5,344 nt of DNA from FEN-987 sp035524675 (GTDB lineage: Archaea > Thermoproteota > Bathyarchaeia > 40CM-2-53-6), in contig DATKOK010000131.1 in assembly GCA_035524675.1 (NCBI GenBank), positions 1 through 5,344 of the forward strand, given 5' to 3'. Positions 1-5,290 of the stretch are shown here, piece after piece. Under the pieces are notes generated by a model. It saw nothing but the letters and a program-made list of their open reading frames with translations, had not been told where the DNA came from and did not search any database. The translations under genes were made by a program, and so were the position numbers. Within the stretch, counting starts at the first letter, position 1; every line of letters begins with the position of its first letter.

Positions 1-501
1 TCAACGAGTAGGGGAAATGAGAAGAACACTTGCAGTGAAATGTGGTACCTACTCGGCGAAGTCGGTGATCGTGGGTCGAGTATCGAGACCACGTCAGTGA
101 TCGGACTGGTAGTGGCTAAAACGAAGTTAGACCCCGTCAAAGCCGTTCAAGATTTGCGCAAGCTCTTCCGGGAGAGACCCTGGGAGTTCAAGTACACGTT
201 AAAGATTGTCCCTATCCAACGCGTAGTCCCCGCACAGATTTCAAACATCGAGAATGAAGCAGCCACCATTGCGAACGGAATAGGTCCGAAGGAAAAGTTC
301 AGAGTGACAGTTGAAAAGCGTCATACGCCTCTATCGAGTAAGTCCATTATCGATGCAGTCGCGAAGCGGGTCGATCGCGTCGTGGATCTTGAAACTCCTG
401 AAAAGATCCTGTTGGTCGAGGTTATAGGCGAGTTGGCTGGCTTGGCGGTCATCACGCCAAAAGAGATATTTTCCGTGGAGAAAGAGAAGAGAGTTCAGTA
501 A
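1..501 (+). CDS. THUMP-domain protein, archaeal Tan1-like (5' end cut by the window)
   Basis: Likely an RNA-binding accessory protein for tRNA modification; the related eukaryotic Tan1 supports N4-acetylation of C12 in tRNA. The reading frame is open from base 1, with 166 codons visible. The first ATG (base 40) is probably internal, because the 13 codons before it (S-T-S-R-G-N-E...) continue into WYLLGEVGD and resemble the usual family N-terminus, so the true start lies outside the window. Counting from the ATG at 40, the N-terminal alpha/beta part covers about residues 1-52 (with GLVVAKT at 22-28). The THUMP core follows at about 54-145, with FRVTVEKRHTPLSS at 87-100, VDL at 115-117, LLVEVIG at 124-130 and a final strand and helix at 134-145. 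No catalytic domain is present, as is normal for the stand-alone archaeal form. The TAA stop (499-501) directly abuts the stop of the convergent Cgi121 gene. The THUMP assignment is firm; the specific role in acetylation is inference. Confidence 0.85.
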   Translation, partial: STSRGNEKNTCSEMWYLLGEVGDRGSSIETTSVIGLVVAKTKLDPVKAVQDLRKLFRERPWEFKYTLKIVPIQRVVPAQISNIENEAATIANGIGPKEKFRVTVEKRHTPLSSKSIIDAVAKRVDRVVDLETPEKILLVEVIGELAGLAVITPKEIFSVEKEKRVQ

Positions 502-1059
502 TCACTTCGCGATTGCGAGCATGGCTGATCTTTCGATAGCGAGTCTTTCAATCGCCTTCTCTGCCGCTTCACCGTCTCGCAACACGGCTTTCAACTCTTT
601 ATCGCCAATTCCAAATGTTCTGACCACCTTAGACTTACGGAGAGCTGTCCATCTGTCCAAGAGTGAATCATCATCGTCCTTCCCTCCAAAGATTTCCCCG
701 AGGAATGCTGCCAGTTTTGATTGATCACTATTTCCCGGCAAAACTCCTATCACTGCCGTTCTCTTTGTCTTGGGTGTAATTCCAACTCGCTTGATTGCTT
801 CAGCTATCTGGCGCGTGCCGGAGACGAAGAGGAGTATTTCCATTCCTAAAGATCGAGAAACCCGTCGCTTTGATTCATACGACTTTACAGCGTTGAAAGT
901 GGCAAGTAGCATGTAGCGTGATCCAGCTATTCTATCAAGATCGAACAGTTGAACCGTTACATCTGGGAACTGAGCTTGGGCACTCACGAGTTGTGCAGGG
1001 TCTGCGGATCCGCGGAATGCTGAGATCCAGACTCTTCGGTCTAGCAGCTCGAAAAGCAA
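502..1059 (-). CDS. cgi121: KEOPS complex subunit Cgi121
   Basis: Cgi121 is the KEOPS subunit that contacts Bud32 and helps recruit tRNA for synthesis of N6-threonylcarbamoyladenosine (t6A) at position 37; it acts in the cytoplasm. The 185-residue product opens with WISAFRGS (11-18), like the family's first strand. The strongest signature is the central block: a helix with MLLATFNAVKSYE (50-62), then LGMEILLFVSGTRQIAEAIK (71-90), then RVGI (91-94) and the strand TAVIGVLP (101-108). The C-terminal helix (about 164-181, ERLAIERSAML) matches the tail region that binds Bud32 in known structures. It is somewhat longer than the roughly 150-residue methanogen proteins, owing to an N-terminal addition and an acidic stretch, GGKDDDD (125-131). 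The start is TTG at 1059-1057, immediately after the UAG of the upstream gene and in the same frame; no ATG fits the family N-terminus. A Shine-Dalgarno site is weak (GGCGACC about 5 bases upstream), so translation is probably coupled to the upstream gene. Confidence 0.85.
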   Translation of the reverse strand: MLFELLDRRVWISAFRGSADPAQLVSAQAQFPDVTVQLFDLDRIAGSRYMLLATFNAVKSYESKRRVSRSLGMEILLFVSGTRQIAEAIKRVGITPKTKRTAVIGVLPGNSDQSKLAAFLGEIFGGKDDDDSLLDRWTALRKSKVVRTFGIGDKELKAVLRDGEAAEKAIERLAIERSAMLAIAK

Positions 1060-1656
1060 CTATAGGTCGCCATTTGCCAGCTGGAAGAGGCTGTCGATAG
1101 TTGTGTCACTGAAATTGCATCTTCTGAGAATGTCGCGGACTGAATCAAGGCTGCGCCCCGCCGCTTTTGCTTCGTCTAGTAGAAGCTTCGTGGCTTCAAG
1201 GCGTTCCCAAGGGAAAATTATCCAATCACTTGTTGAAGTGGCAAAGTAGTCGGGTTTGAAGATGCTGTGTGGTTTGTAGTATATTGTGACCGTCTTTACG
1301 GACGCGGCCCCCATCTTGACCAGGTGTTCGAGTGCGACTTTCAGGCTTTCGCCCGTATCTGACACGTCGTCAACTACTAGGGCGTTCTTGTTTGCAATGA
1401 TGTCGCTGATGGGTTGCGTGACTATCGGCTTACTGCCTGTCTTGGCCAATCCGGTGTAGAATTCGATCTTGATGTTTGCTGTGCGAGTGTTTTCCAATAG
1501 GTCGGAGAGGATTCTTGCAGGCGCCCATCCTCCTCTCGATACGCCTACTATCAGATCTGCCTTGAAGCCTGACTTGCGGATTCTTAACGCCAGGTCTAGG
1601 AGCATTGCATAGACTTCATCCCATCCTGGGGCGACGTAGTTTCGCCTGTCCGACAT
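1060..1656 (-). CDS. Purine phosphoribosyltransferase (hypoxanthine/xanthine/guanine type)
   Basis: A type I phosphoribosyltransferase that would join a purine base to PRPP, giving the nucleotide and pyrophosphate in the salvage pathway. In the 198-residue product, VGVSRGG (37-43) is the pyrophosphate loop, and LVVDDVSDTGESL (93-105) is the PRPP-binding loop with the acidic pair D96-D97 and T101-G102. The following block, YYKPHSIFKPDYFA (126-139) and WIIFPWE (145-151), is typical of the archaeal/bacterial hypoxanthine-guanine group (COG2236-like) and supplies the base-binding side. About 45 helical residues follow as a C-terminal extension. The exact base (hypoxanthine, guanine or xanthine) cannot be read from the sequence. 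The ATG at 1656-1654 has no clear Shine-Dalgarno site, but a TATA box lies about 38 bases upstream, which suits a short leader. The TAG stop (1062-1060) abuts the TTG start of Cgi121, so the two form an operon. Confidence 0.88.
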   Translation of the reverse strand: MSDRRNYVAPGWDEVYAMLLDLALRIRKSGFKADLIVGVSRGGWAPARILSDLLENTRTANIKIEFYTGLAKTGSKPIVTQPISDIIANKNALVVDDVSDTGESLKVALEHLVKMGAASVKTVTIYYKPHSIFKPDYFATSTSDWIIFPWERLEATKLLLDEAKAAGRSLDSVRDILRRCNFSDTTIDSLFQLANGDL

Positions 1657-1679
1657 CTAGGCATCAATTGGTGGGCAAT

Positions 1680-1689
1680 GTCCTAGGAC
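1680..1689. promoter_or_regulatory. Perfect 10-base palindrome just downstream of the TATA box (possible operator)
   Basis: GTCCTAGGAC is self-complementary over all ten bases. It lies between the TATA box (1691-1698) and the predicted transcription start of the phosphoribosyltransferase operon, where a bound repressor would block initiation. Function is inferred from position only; a palindrome this short can occur by chance. Confidence 0.3.
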
Positions 1690-1690
1690 T

Positions 1691-1698
1691 GGGTATAA
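1691..1698 (-). promoter_or_regulatory. TATA box of the phosphoribosyltransferase-Cgi121 operon
   Basis: Read on the minus strand the sequence is GCTTATAC, preceded by the A-rich CAAAAAC (about 1700-1706) as a possible TFB-recognition element. At the usual archaeal spacing of about 25 bases, transcription would start near 1667-1670, giving a leader of roughly 10 bases before the ATG at 1656. This fits the lack of a Shine-Dalgarno site. Confidence 0.5.
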
Positions 1699-1715
1699 GC
1701 GTTTTTGCGGTCAGC

Positions 1716-1729
1716 GGAGATGCATCTCC
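1716..1729. repeat. Perfect 14-base palindrome upstream of the operon promoter
   Basis: GGAGATGCATCTCC reads the same on both strands over all 14 bases. It lies about 20 bases upstream of the TATA box of the minus-strand operon, a position suited to an activator or regulator site. No plus-strand gene uses this region. A hairpin from transcripts of the 1822-3057 gene is also possible, but no T-tract follows on that strand. Confidence 0.4.
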
Positions 1730-1776
1730 TCATCTGGCGTGAGGGGCCTCGGTGCAGGTCAGTCCATCCACGTCAT

Positions 1777-1801
1777 TCCGCACGTTGACTTATCCGCACG
1801 T
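1777..1801. repeat. Two direct copies of TCCGCACGT, 16 bases apart
   Basis: The 9-mer TCCGCACGT occurs at 1777-1785 and 1793-1801, start to start 16 bases, followed by the 8-base palindrome TGTTAACA (1801-1808). The repeats lie just downstream of the stop of the methyltransferase gene, within the 165-base gap 1657-1821. That gap otherwise holds only the promoter elements of the phosphoribosyltransferase operon and no gene that I can see. Confidence 0.4.
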
Positions 1802-1821
1802 GTTAACAAACGTTGCTTGGT

Positions 1822-3057
1822 TCAGGTCTTTCGGAAGACGTACAATGTTTGGTCTCCGAGCCTATTCAGCGGGAAATGGCTTGATAATGCGGTCTCGAAC
1901 TTCTCGAGAAGACCGCTTACGCGTTTGAATTTGACGGCATAGTCGCTCAAGTAGGCAGGAGGCAATATGGAAGGTAATCCAATCAACCTCTCAAGCTTGA
2001 ATTTTCCTGAGAAAAATCGTGAAAATGCAGAAGGAGAATAGTACACTGAAGGTATGTCCAAGCCACCGACTGAGACCATTATCGGTTGCGATTTTCGCGG
2101 GGCCATTCGGTCAAACTGGAGCACTGCGGCGTGCGAAATTGCTTCGGAAAGGCAGAGCGAGTTCCTGATGGTGCATACCAAGTAGCCATCATCCGCGAGG
2201 ACTGAGTGGAGGCCATCAACAAAACTCGGAAGTCTGGGTTCGCAGTTCAGTGCTCCATTGAAAGAATACGCGATTCTGGGCTTCTGCCCGTCTAGAATCG
2301 TTTTAACTGCCGACACCTCAGCGGCGCTCGCCAAGAGTGGGGTAATCCTCTTCTCAAGTTTCTTGGCGTGAATTTTGGTCCTCAGGAGGTTGATCATTTG
2401 GTTGGAAATGTCGGTGGCCACCACCTTTGCCACTCTCCGCGCGATTACGATCGCTTCTGCGCCAGTCCCACACCCGATCTCTACGAGAGTATCGTCCGGG
2501 TGCGTTAGTCGCAGGAGTTCTCGGATTGATTTTTCCCTAATCCAGGTGTTGATGTAGTTGTTGCTGATCGTGAAATCGTATTCTTCGGCAGCTGAATCAA
2601 AGGCGTTTGAGACTCCCCGGTAGTAGTTGGTGTTCCGAGCTTGCCATTCCGAAAGAGTGGTGGCAACTTCGCTCTCGCCTCTAACTGCAGCTCTCTTCTT
2701 CGGTGTCCCTCTCGGTGCGAAGCAAAGACAAACTGGCGAGTTGGCGTACCAGTCACGTACTACTCTGGCGCCGTATTTCTTCGAGAAAGCGTCGAGAATT
2801 TCGATTCTTTCAGCGGAGTCGGTTCGTGTTACGTGAACGTTCCATACATATTCTTGAAGCCTGAACTTTACTCTTTTTTGTTTCAGGGAATTGAGGACCC
2901 AGTCGCTCTGTTCGGTGCCTGCGATTGCGTAGAATTTTCCATCGAGTGAGACGAACCTGACACGGACAATGTGAGGGATTCCTGTTGTTCTCCCTTTAGT
3001 GACAATCTTGGCTGTTTCCTCAAGAACAGTGCTTGGGGGGGCGAGTATTGTTGTCAT
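1822..3057 (-). CDS. Split-barrel (F420/flavin-type) domain fused to a class I SAM methyltransferase
   Basis: A 411-residue two-domain protein. The N-terminal part (about 10-115) resembles the deazaflavin (F420)-dependent nitroreductase / PNPOx-like split-barrel family: TKGRTTGIPH (20-29), then strands VRVRFVSLDGKFYAIAG (31-47) and SDWVLNSLKQ (51-60), matching the family's 'TxGRxTG ... DWxxNL' layout. The linker (about 115-140) is basic and probably flexible. The C-terminal part (about 145-411) is a Rossmann methyltransferase: AAEEYDFTISNNYINTWIRE (156-175) precedes motif I, LVEIGCGTGAEA (191-202). VVATDIS (212-218) holds the acidic residue that binds the SAM ribose. A post-motif strand, GYLVCTIRN, is at 291-299. 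The substrate is unknown. The ATG at 3057-3055 is preceded by a TATA-like box about 35 bases upstream, with no Shine-Dalgarno site. The gene is divergent from the nucleotidyltransferase/glycosyltransferase pair. The methyltransferase call is firm; cofactor binding by the N-terminal domain is inferred. Confidence 0.8.
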   Translation of the reverse strand: MTTILAPPSTVLEETAKIVTKGRTTGIPHIVRVRFVSLDGKFYAIAGTEQSDWVLNSLKQKRVKFRLQEYVWNVHVTRTDSAERIEILDAFSKKYGARVVRDWYANSPVCLCFAPRGTPKKRAAVRGESEVATTLSEWQARNTNYYRGVSNAFDSAAEEYDFTISNNYINTWIREKSIRELLRLTHPDDTLVEIGCGTGAEAIVIARRVAKVVATDISNQMINLLRTKIHAKKLEKRITPLLASAAEVSAVKTILDGQKPRIAYSFNGALNCEPRLPSFVDGLHSVLADDGYLVCTIRNSLCLSEAISHAAVLQFDRMAPRKSQPIMVSVGGLDIPSVYYSPSAFSRFFSGKFKLERLIGLPSILPPAYLSDYAVKFKRVSGLLEKFETALSSHFPLNRLGDQTLYVFRKT

Positions 3058-3086
3058 ATTGGTTCAGTCCGGTGTAGAGCCGGGTT

Positions 3087-3095
3087 GATTATTTT
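3087..3095 (-). promoter_or_regulatory. Possible TATA box of the methyltransferase fusion gene
   Basis: On the minus strand the sequence is AAAATAATC. At archaeal spacing it would start transcription near 3065-3068, leaving about ten bases before the ATG at 3057. This agrees with the absence of a Shine-Dalgarno site. Weak on its own; position is the main support. Confidence 0.35.
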
Positions 3096-3144
3096 GCTGC
3101 AAGTTAAGTTTGATCACGATTTATGCATCACTTCGAGCTGTTTG

Positions 3145-3210
3145 CAAAGAATTCCTACCATTAGTGCTGTGGGGAAGATGCGAACTTGGGGTCTTCGATG
3201 GAATTCTTTG
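3145..3210. repeat. Perfect 11-base inverted repeat with 44-base spacer in the divergent promoter region
   Basis: CAAAGAATTCC (3145-3155) and GGAATTCTTTG (3200-3210) are exact reverse complements. Inside them a second short pair, GAAGA (3174-3178) and TCTTC (3192-3196), could also pair. The right arm ends about 10 bases before the plus-strand TATA box, so the two arms could be paired sites for a regulator acting on one or both divergent transcripts. No coding potential of either strand explains the repeat. Confidence 0.6.
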
Positions 3211-3218
3211 ACTAAAAG

Positions 3219-3227
3219 GATATATAG
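3219..3227 (+). promoter_or_regulatory. TATA box of the nucleotidyltransferase-glycosyltransferase operon
   Basis: GATATATAG is the best TATA-like match in the window and is preceded by an A-rich stretch (ACTAAAAG) that could serve as the TFB-recognition element. Initiation would fall near 3248-3252, giving a leader of about 70 bases to the ATG at 3321. A second, weaker box (TACATATT, 3277-3284) could instead start a nearly leaderless transcript at about 3305. Confidence 0.5.
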
Positions 3228-3252
3228 CAAATTCGAGGCTTACTTGCAGACT

Positions 3253-3268
3253 TACTACGTATGTAGTA
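3253..3268. promoter_or_regulatory. Inverted repeat TACTAC-GTAT-GTAGTA near the transcription start (possible operator or leader hairpin)
   Basis: Six-base arms (3253-3258 and 3263-3268) are exact reverse complements around a 4-base centre. The repeat begins at about the transcription start predicted from the TATA box at 3219-3227 and lies upstream of the weaker box at 3277-3284. It could be a repressor site or a hairpin at the 5' end of the leader. Confidence 0.35.
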
Positions 3269-3310
3269 GCCATCTAGTACATATTTCGAGGTATGTTGAG
3301 AATTGATGTT

Positions 3311-3317
3311 GGAAGGT
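3311..3317 (+). promoter_or_regulatory. Shine-Dalgarno-like site deciding the start of the nucleotidyltransferase gene
   Basis: GGAAGGT lies about 4 bases before ATG 3321. The in-frame alternatives, TTG 3303 and ATG 3306, have only a GAG upstream. This favours the ATG at 3321, if the mRNA has a leader. Confidence 0.4.
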
Positions 3318-3320
3318 TCG

Positions 3321-4253
3321 ATGAAACAGCCTGTAGCTGAGGGCCTTCACCGAAGCTTGGTTACCGTGTACCAAGTTTCGTCATACCTGGATTTTCCGTT
3401 CACATTTGATGAAGTCGCTGACTTCTTTCTTCCAGGAGCCGACATTTCAGGAGATGAGCTCCGCAAGAAGATCGTTAGCGGAGACTTCGAGGATATTCCG
3501 TTTAAGATCGAGAATGACTGCCTGCTAACTCGACCCGGTCAAAATCCGAGTATTCGCGTAGTTAGAGAAGCAATATCCTTGCAGAAACTGACCTCGGCAG
3601 GCAAATTTGCAACTACTTTGGTTAGACTTATCCCGTGGGTCATGACGATCGCGGTGACGGGGAGTGTAGCTTACGGAAGTGCAGGGAAGCGTGACGACAT
3701 CGACCTGTTTATCATCACGAAGCGAAACCGATTATGGCTTTCAATCTTCTTTGCACTCGTACTCGTGAGAGTATTCCAAGCATTTCGCCTAGAACCACGG
3801 CATCTTCTACCATTCTGTATGAGTTATGTCCATGATGAATACGGGTTCAGAAATGAAACACAAAAGAGCGTGAACCCACTCTTCGCCCGCGAACTTCTCA
3901 AAGCTGTGCCACTTACCGGCAAGAGTCACTATCGGAGAGTACTGGAAGAGAATGGCTGGGTACGAACCATGCACGCCTCTTCCTACGTCGCAAAGCTCGG
4001 AAGCCTACCAAGTTCCGATCGAGAGATTACCCGGAGGACGGAAATTCGAATAGTCGCTGACTGGGCAGACGCTTTTGCGTTTTTCTTCCTGAGTCGATAC
4101 CTTCGTCTTCGTGCCTACCTGACGAACCTTAGGTTGAAATCGCACGGGCAACAGATGCGCCTGTTTGACCCGATCATTTCCAGAAATTCATGCGTTTACA
4201 CGTCAAACTTCTATAGATGGCTACGCCAGCTGTGGCAGAACAAGTCCAGTTAG
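3321..4253 (+). CDS. Nucleotidyltransferase-fold (MNT/Pol-beta-like) protein
   Basis: The 310-residue product carries a minimal nucleotidyltransferase motif, GSVAYGSAGKRDDID (114-128): the Gly-Ser pair followed by acidic residues D125, D126 and D128, which would bind metal and NTP. It is flanked by hydrophobic strands (MTIAVT before, LFIIT after). The first 80 residues are helical and resemble a winged-helix-like region. After the motif come a hydrophobic stretch (138-155, LWLSIFFALVLVRVFQAF) and then FCMSYVHDE (165-173) and NPLFARELLKAVPL (185-198), an arrangement I associate with larger nucleotidyltransferase-domain proteins encoded near glycosyltransferases. A second aromatic hydrophobic segment lies at 246-261. 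Membrane association is possible but uncertain. ATG 3321 is chosen for its Shine-Dalgarno-like site; ATG 3306 or TTG 3303 would add 5 or 6 residues. The target (sugar phosphate, RNA or protein) is not recognisable. The glycosyltransferase follows after 10 bases, so the pair is an operon. Confidence 0.75.
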   Translation: MKQPVAEGLHRSLVTVYQVSSYLDFPFTFDEVADFFLPGADISGDELRKKIVSGDFEDIPFKIENDCLLTRPGQNPSIRVVREAISLQKLTSAGKFATTLVRLIPWVMTIAVTGSVAYGSAGKRDDIDLFIITKRNRLWLSIFFALVLVRVFQAFRLEPRHLLPFCMSYVHDEYGFRNETQKSVNPLFARELLKAVPLTGKSHYRRVLEENGWVRTMHASSYVAKLGSLPSSDREITRRTEIRIVADWADAFAFFFLSRYLRLRAYLTNLRLKSHGQQMRLFDPIISRNSCVYTSNFYRWLRQLWQNKSS

Positions 4254-4260
4254 GGAGAGG
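4253..4260 (+). promoter_or_regulatory. Strong Shine-Dalgarno site that places the glycosyltransferase start at a TTG
   Basis: GGGAGAGG begins on the last base of the preceding stop codon and ends 3 bases before TTG 4264. It decides against the in-frame ATG at 4165, which lies inside the upstream gene and would add 33 residues unlike a glycosyltransferase N-terminus. Confidence 0.7.
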
Positions 4261-4263
4261 CTC

Positions 4264-5181
4264 TTGACATCACTGTCAGTCGGAATCTGCGCCTACAACG
4301 AGGCGTGGAACATGCGACGTTTACTCAGCAACCTTACCCTCGAGCAAGGTATTCCGATTGATTCCGAAGTGATCATCGTATGTTCAGGTTGCCATGACTC
4401 TACACCGGACATAGTCAGAGAGTTCTCGGCAAGAGATTCACGTGTGAAATTGATTGAGGAGCCCAATAGGCTAGGCAAAGCGTCAGCAGTCAACTTGATA
4501 CTTTCTAGAGCGAGAGGAGAGTTCATCGTCTTTGTCTCAGCCGACGTAATCCCGCAACCCGGCTGTATAATCGCGTTGCTCAAACCAATGACCAACCGCT
4601 CTGTAGGAATCTCATGCGGTCAGCCCGTGCCCGTAGCACGCGGTCGCCCCTTGATCCGAGGTATAGTGGATACTCTCTGGGGATTTCATAATTGGCAACT
4701 GGAGAAACTGAATGATGCCGGACTCCTGATGCATGCCAGTGAAGTCTTCTGTCTCCGAAACGGCATCGTAACTAGTGTTCCGTCGGACTTGGTGAACGAC
4801 GATGCCTACATCGCAGTAAGAGCGAAGAGTCTTGGGTACGCGATCAAGTATGCACCTCAATCACAAGTGGGCGTGTCAGGTCCCCAAACAGTTGGCGATT
4901 ACATTCGGCAGAGAAGGCGGATAATAGCGGGGCATTATCAGGTGCATGATCAAACTGGTCACTTCTCACAGTTCCTGTTCTACTCAGTTGTAGTCCGTCC
5001 TGTGGTGACATTCAGGATCCTTGTAGCATACTTCGCGTTACACGGTAGTATTCGAAGCGGGATCGCTACGGCGTTGCTTGAACTTGCCGCGAACCTTCTT
5101 GCAGGAGTCGATCGTGTTCGGGGAAAGTCGCATGCGATCTGGACGATATCGACGTCGACGAAGACTGCAAGGGAACTGTAG
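4264..5181 (+). CDS. Family 2 (GT-A) glycosyltransferase with hydrophobic C-terminus
   Basis: The 305-residue product would transfer a sugar from a nucleotide-sugar to an acceptor, most likely at the inner face of the membrane. The N-terminus is classic for the family: LSVGICAYNE (4-13), strand EVIIVCSG (35-42), and NRLGKASAVNLIL (68-80). The nucleotide/metal loop is VSADVIPQPG (91-100), with D94 in the place of the DXD motif. NDDAYIAVRAKSLGY (178-192) matches the usual Glu/Asp-Asp acceptor-site block, and QRRRIIAGH (216-224) is a variant of the QxxRW motif of processive enzymes, with no Trp. A hydrophobic region at about 237-260 and a further one at 265-282 suggest membrane attachment. The start is TTG 4264, supported by the strong upstream ribosome site. 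The gene follows the nucleotidyltransferase gene in one operon, pointing to synthesis of a glycan or glycolipid; donor and acceptor are unknown. Confidence 0.85.
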   Translation: MTSLSVGICAYNEAWNMRRLLSNLTLEQGIPIDSEVIIVCSGCHDSTPDIVREFSARDSRVKLIEEPNRLGKASAVNLILSRARGEFIVFVSADVIPQPGCIIALLKPMTNRSVGISCGQPVPVARGRPLIRGIVDTLWGFHNWQLEKLNDAGLLMHASEVFCLRNGIVTSVPSDLVNDDAYIAVRAKSLGYAIKYAPQSQVGVSGPQTVGDYIRQRRRIIAGHYQVHDQTGHFSQFLFYSVVVRPVVTFRILVAYFALHGSIRSGIATALLELAANLLAGVDRVRGKSHAIWTISTSTKTAREL

Positions 5182-5202
5182 TCCAGGATGCGAGACACCA
5201 AG

Positions 5203-5209
5203 GTTAAAG
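5203..5209 (+). promoter_or_regulatory. Possible TATA-like element for the tRNA gene
   Basis: GTTAAAG is centred about 34 bases before the tRNA 5' end, in the 58-base gap after the glycosyltransferase. That distance allows a short 5' leader to be removed by RNase P. The match is weak; the tRNA could also be read through from the operon upstream. Confidence 0.25.
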
Positions 5210-5262
5210 ATCAGAATTCCCGTATCGCTGCCGCTCATCGCCCCGGTGGCTCAGCCTGGTAG

Positions 5263-5275
5263 AAAATCTGCCAAG
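5263..5275 (+). other. Noncanonical 13-base tRNA intron in the D arm (22/23)
   Basis: The D loop would read AGCCTGGTA followed by stem GAGC, but 13 extra bases follow GGTAG. A four-pair helix TGGT (5257-5260) / GCCA (5270-5273) is flanked on both sides by the three-base bulge AGA (5261-5263 and 5274-5276). This is the central part of a bulge-helix-bulge motif for the archaeal splicing endonuclease, which cuts after the second bulge base (AG^A). Because of the flanking repeat, four boundary placements give the same mature tRNA; this one fits the cutting rule. The AGA could also pair with TCT (5267-5269), extending the hairpin to seven pairs. Confidence 0.8.
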
Positions 5276-5290
5276 AGCGCCGCCTTGGTA

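Noticed and set aside
506..521. TCGC-GATT-GCGA hairpin at the convergent gene ends as a terminator
   Set aside because: Only four pairs, no T-tract on either strand, and it lies inside the Cgi121 coding sequence.
1739..1942. Plus-strand open frame of 67 codons after the palindrome
   Set aside because: Over half is antisense to the methyltransferase C-terminus; there is no ribosome site, no promoter and no recognisable protein features.
3110..3220. Possible C/D-box guide RNA on the minus strand in the divergent gap
   Set aside because: A GTGATGC resembling box C is present, but I see no properly spaced D box (CTGA) or second box pair.
2971..3306. Plus-strand open frame across the divergent intergenic region
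   Set aside because: It begins inside the opposite-strand fusion gene, is Cys-rich with no recognisable domain, and runs through the TATA boxes and inverted repeats.
4165..4263. Longer glycosyltransferase beginning at ATG 4165, overlapping the upstream gene by 89 bases
   Set aside because: The added 33 residues do not look like the family N-terminus, and a strong ribosome site directly precedes TTG 4264, where LSVGICAYNE begins.
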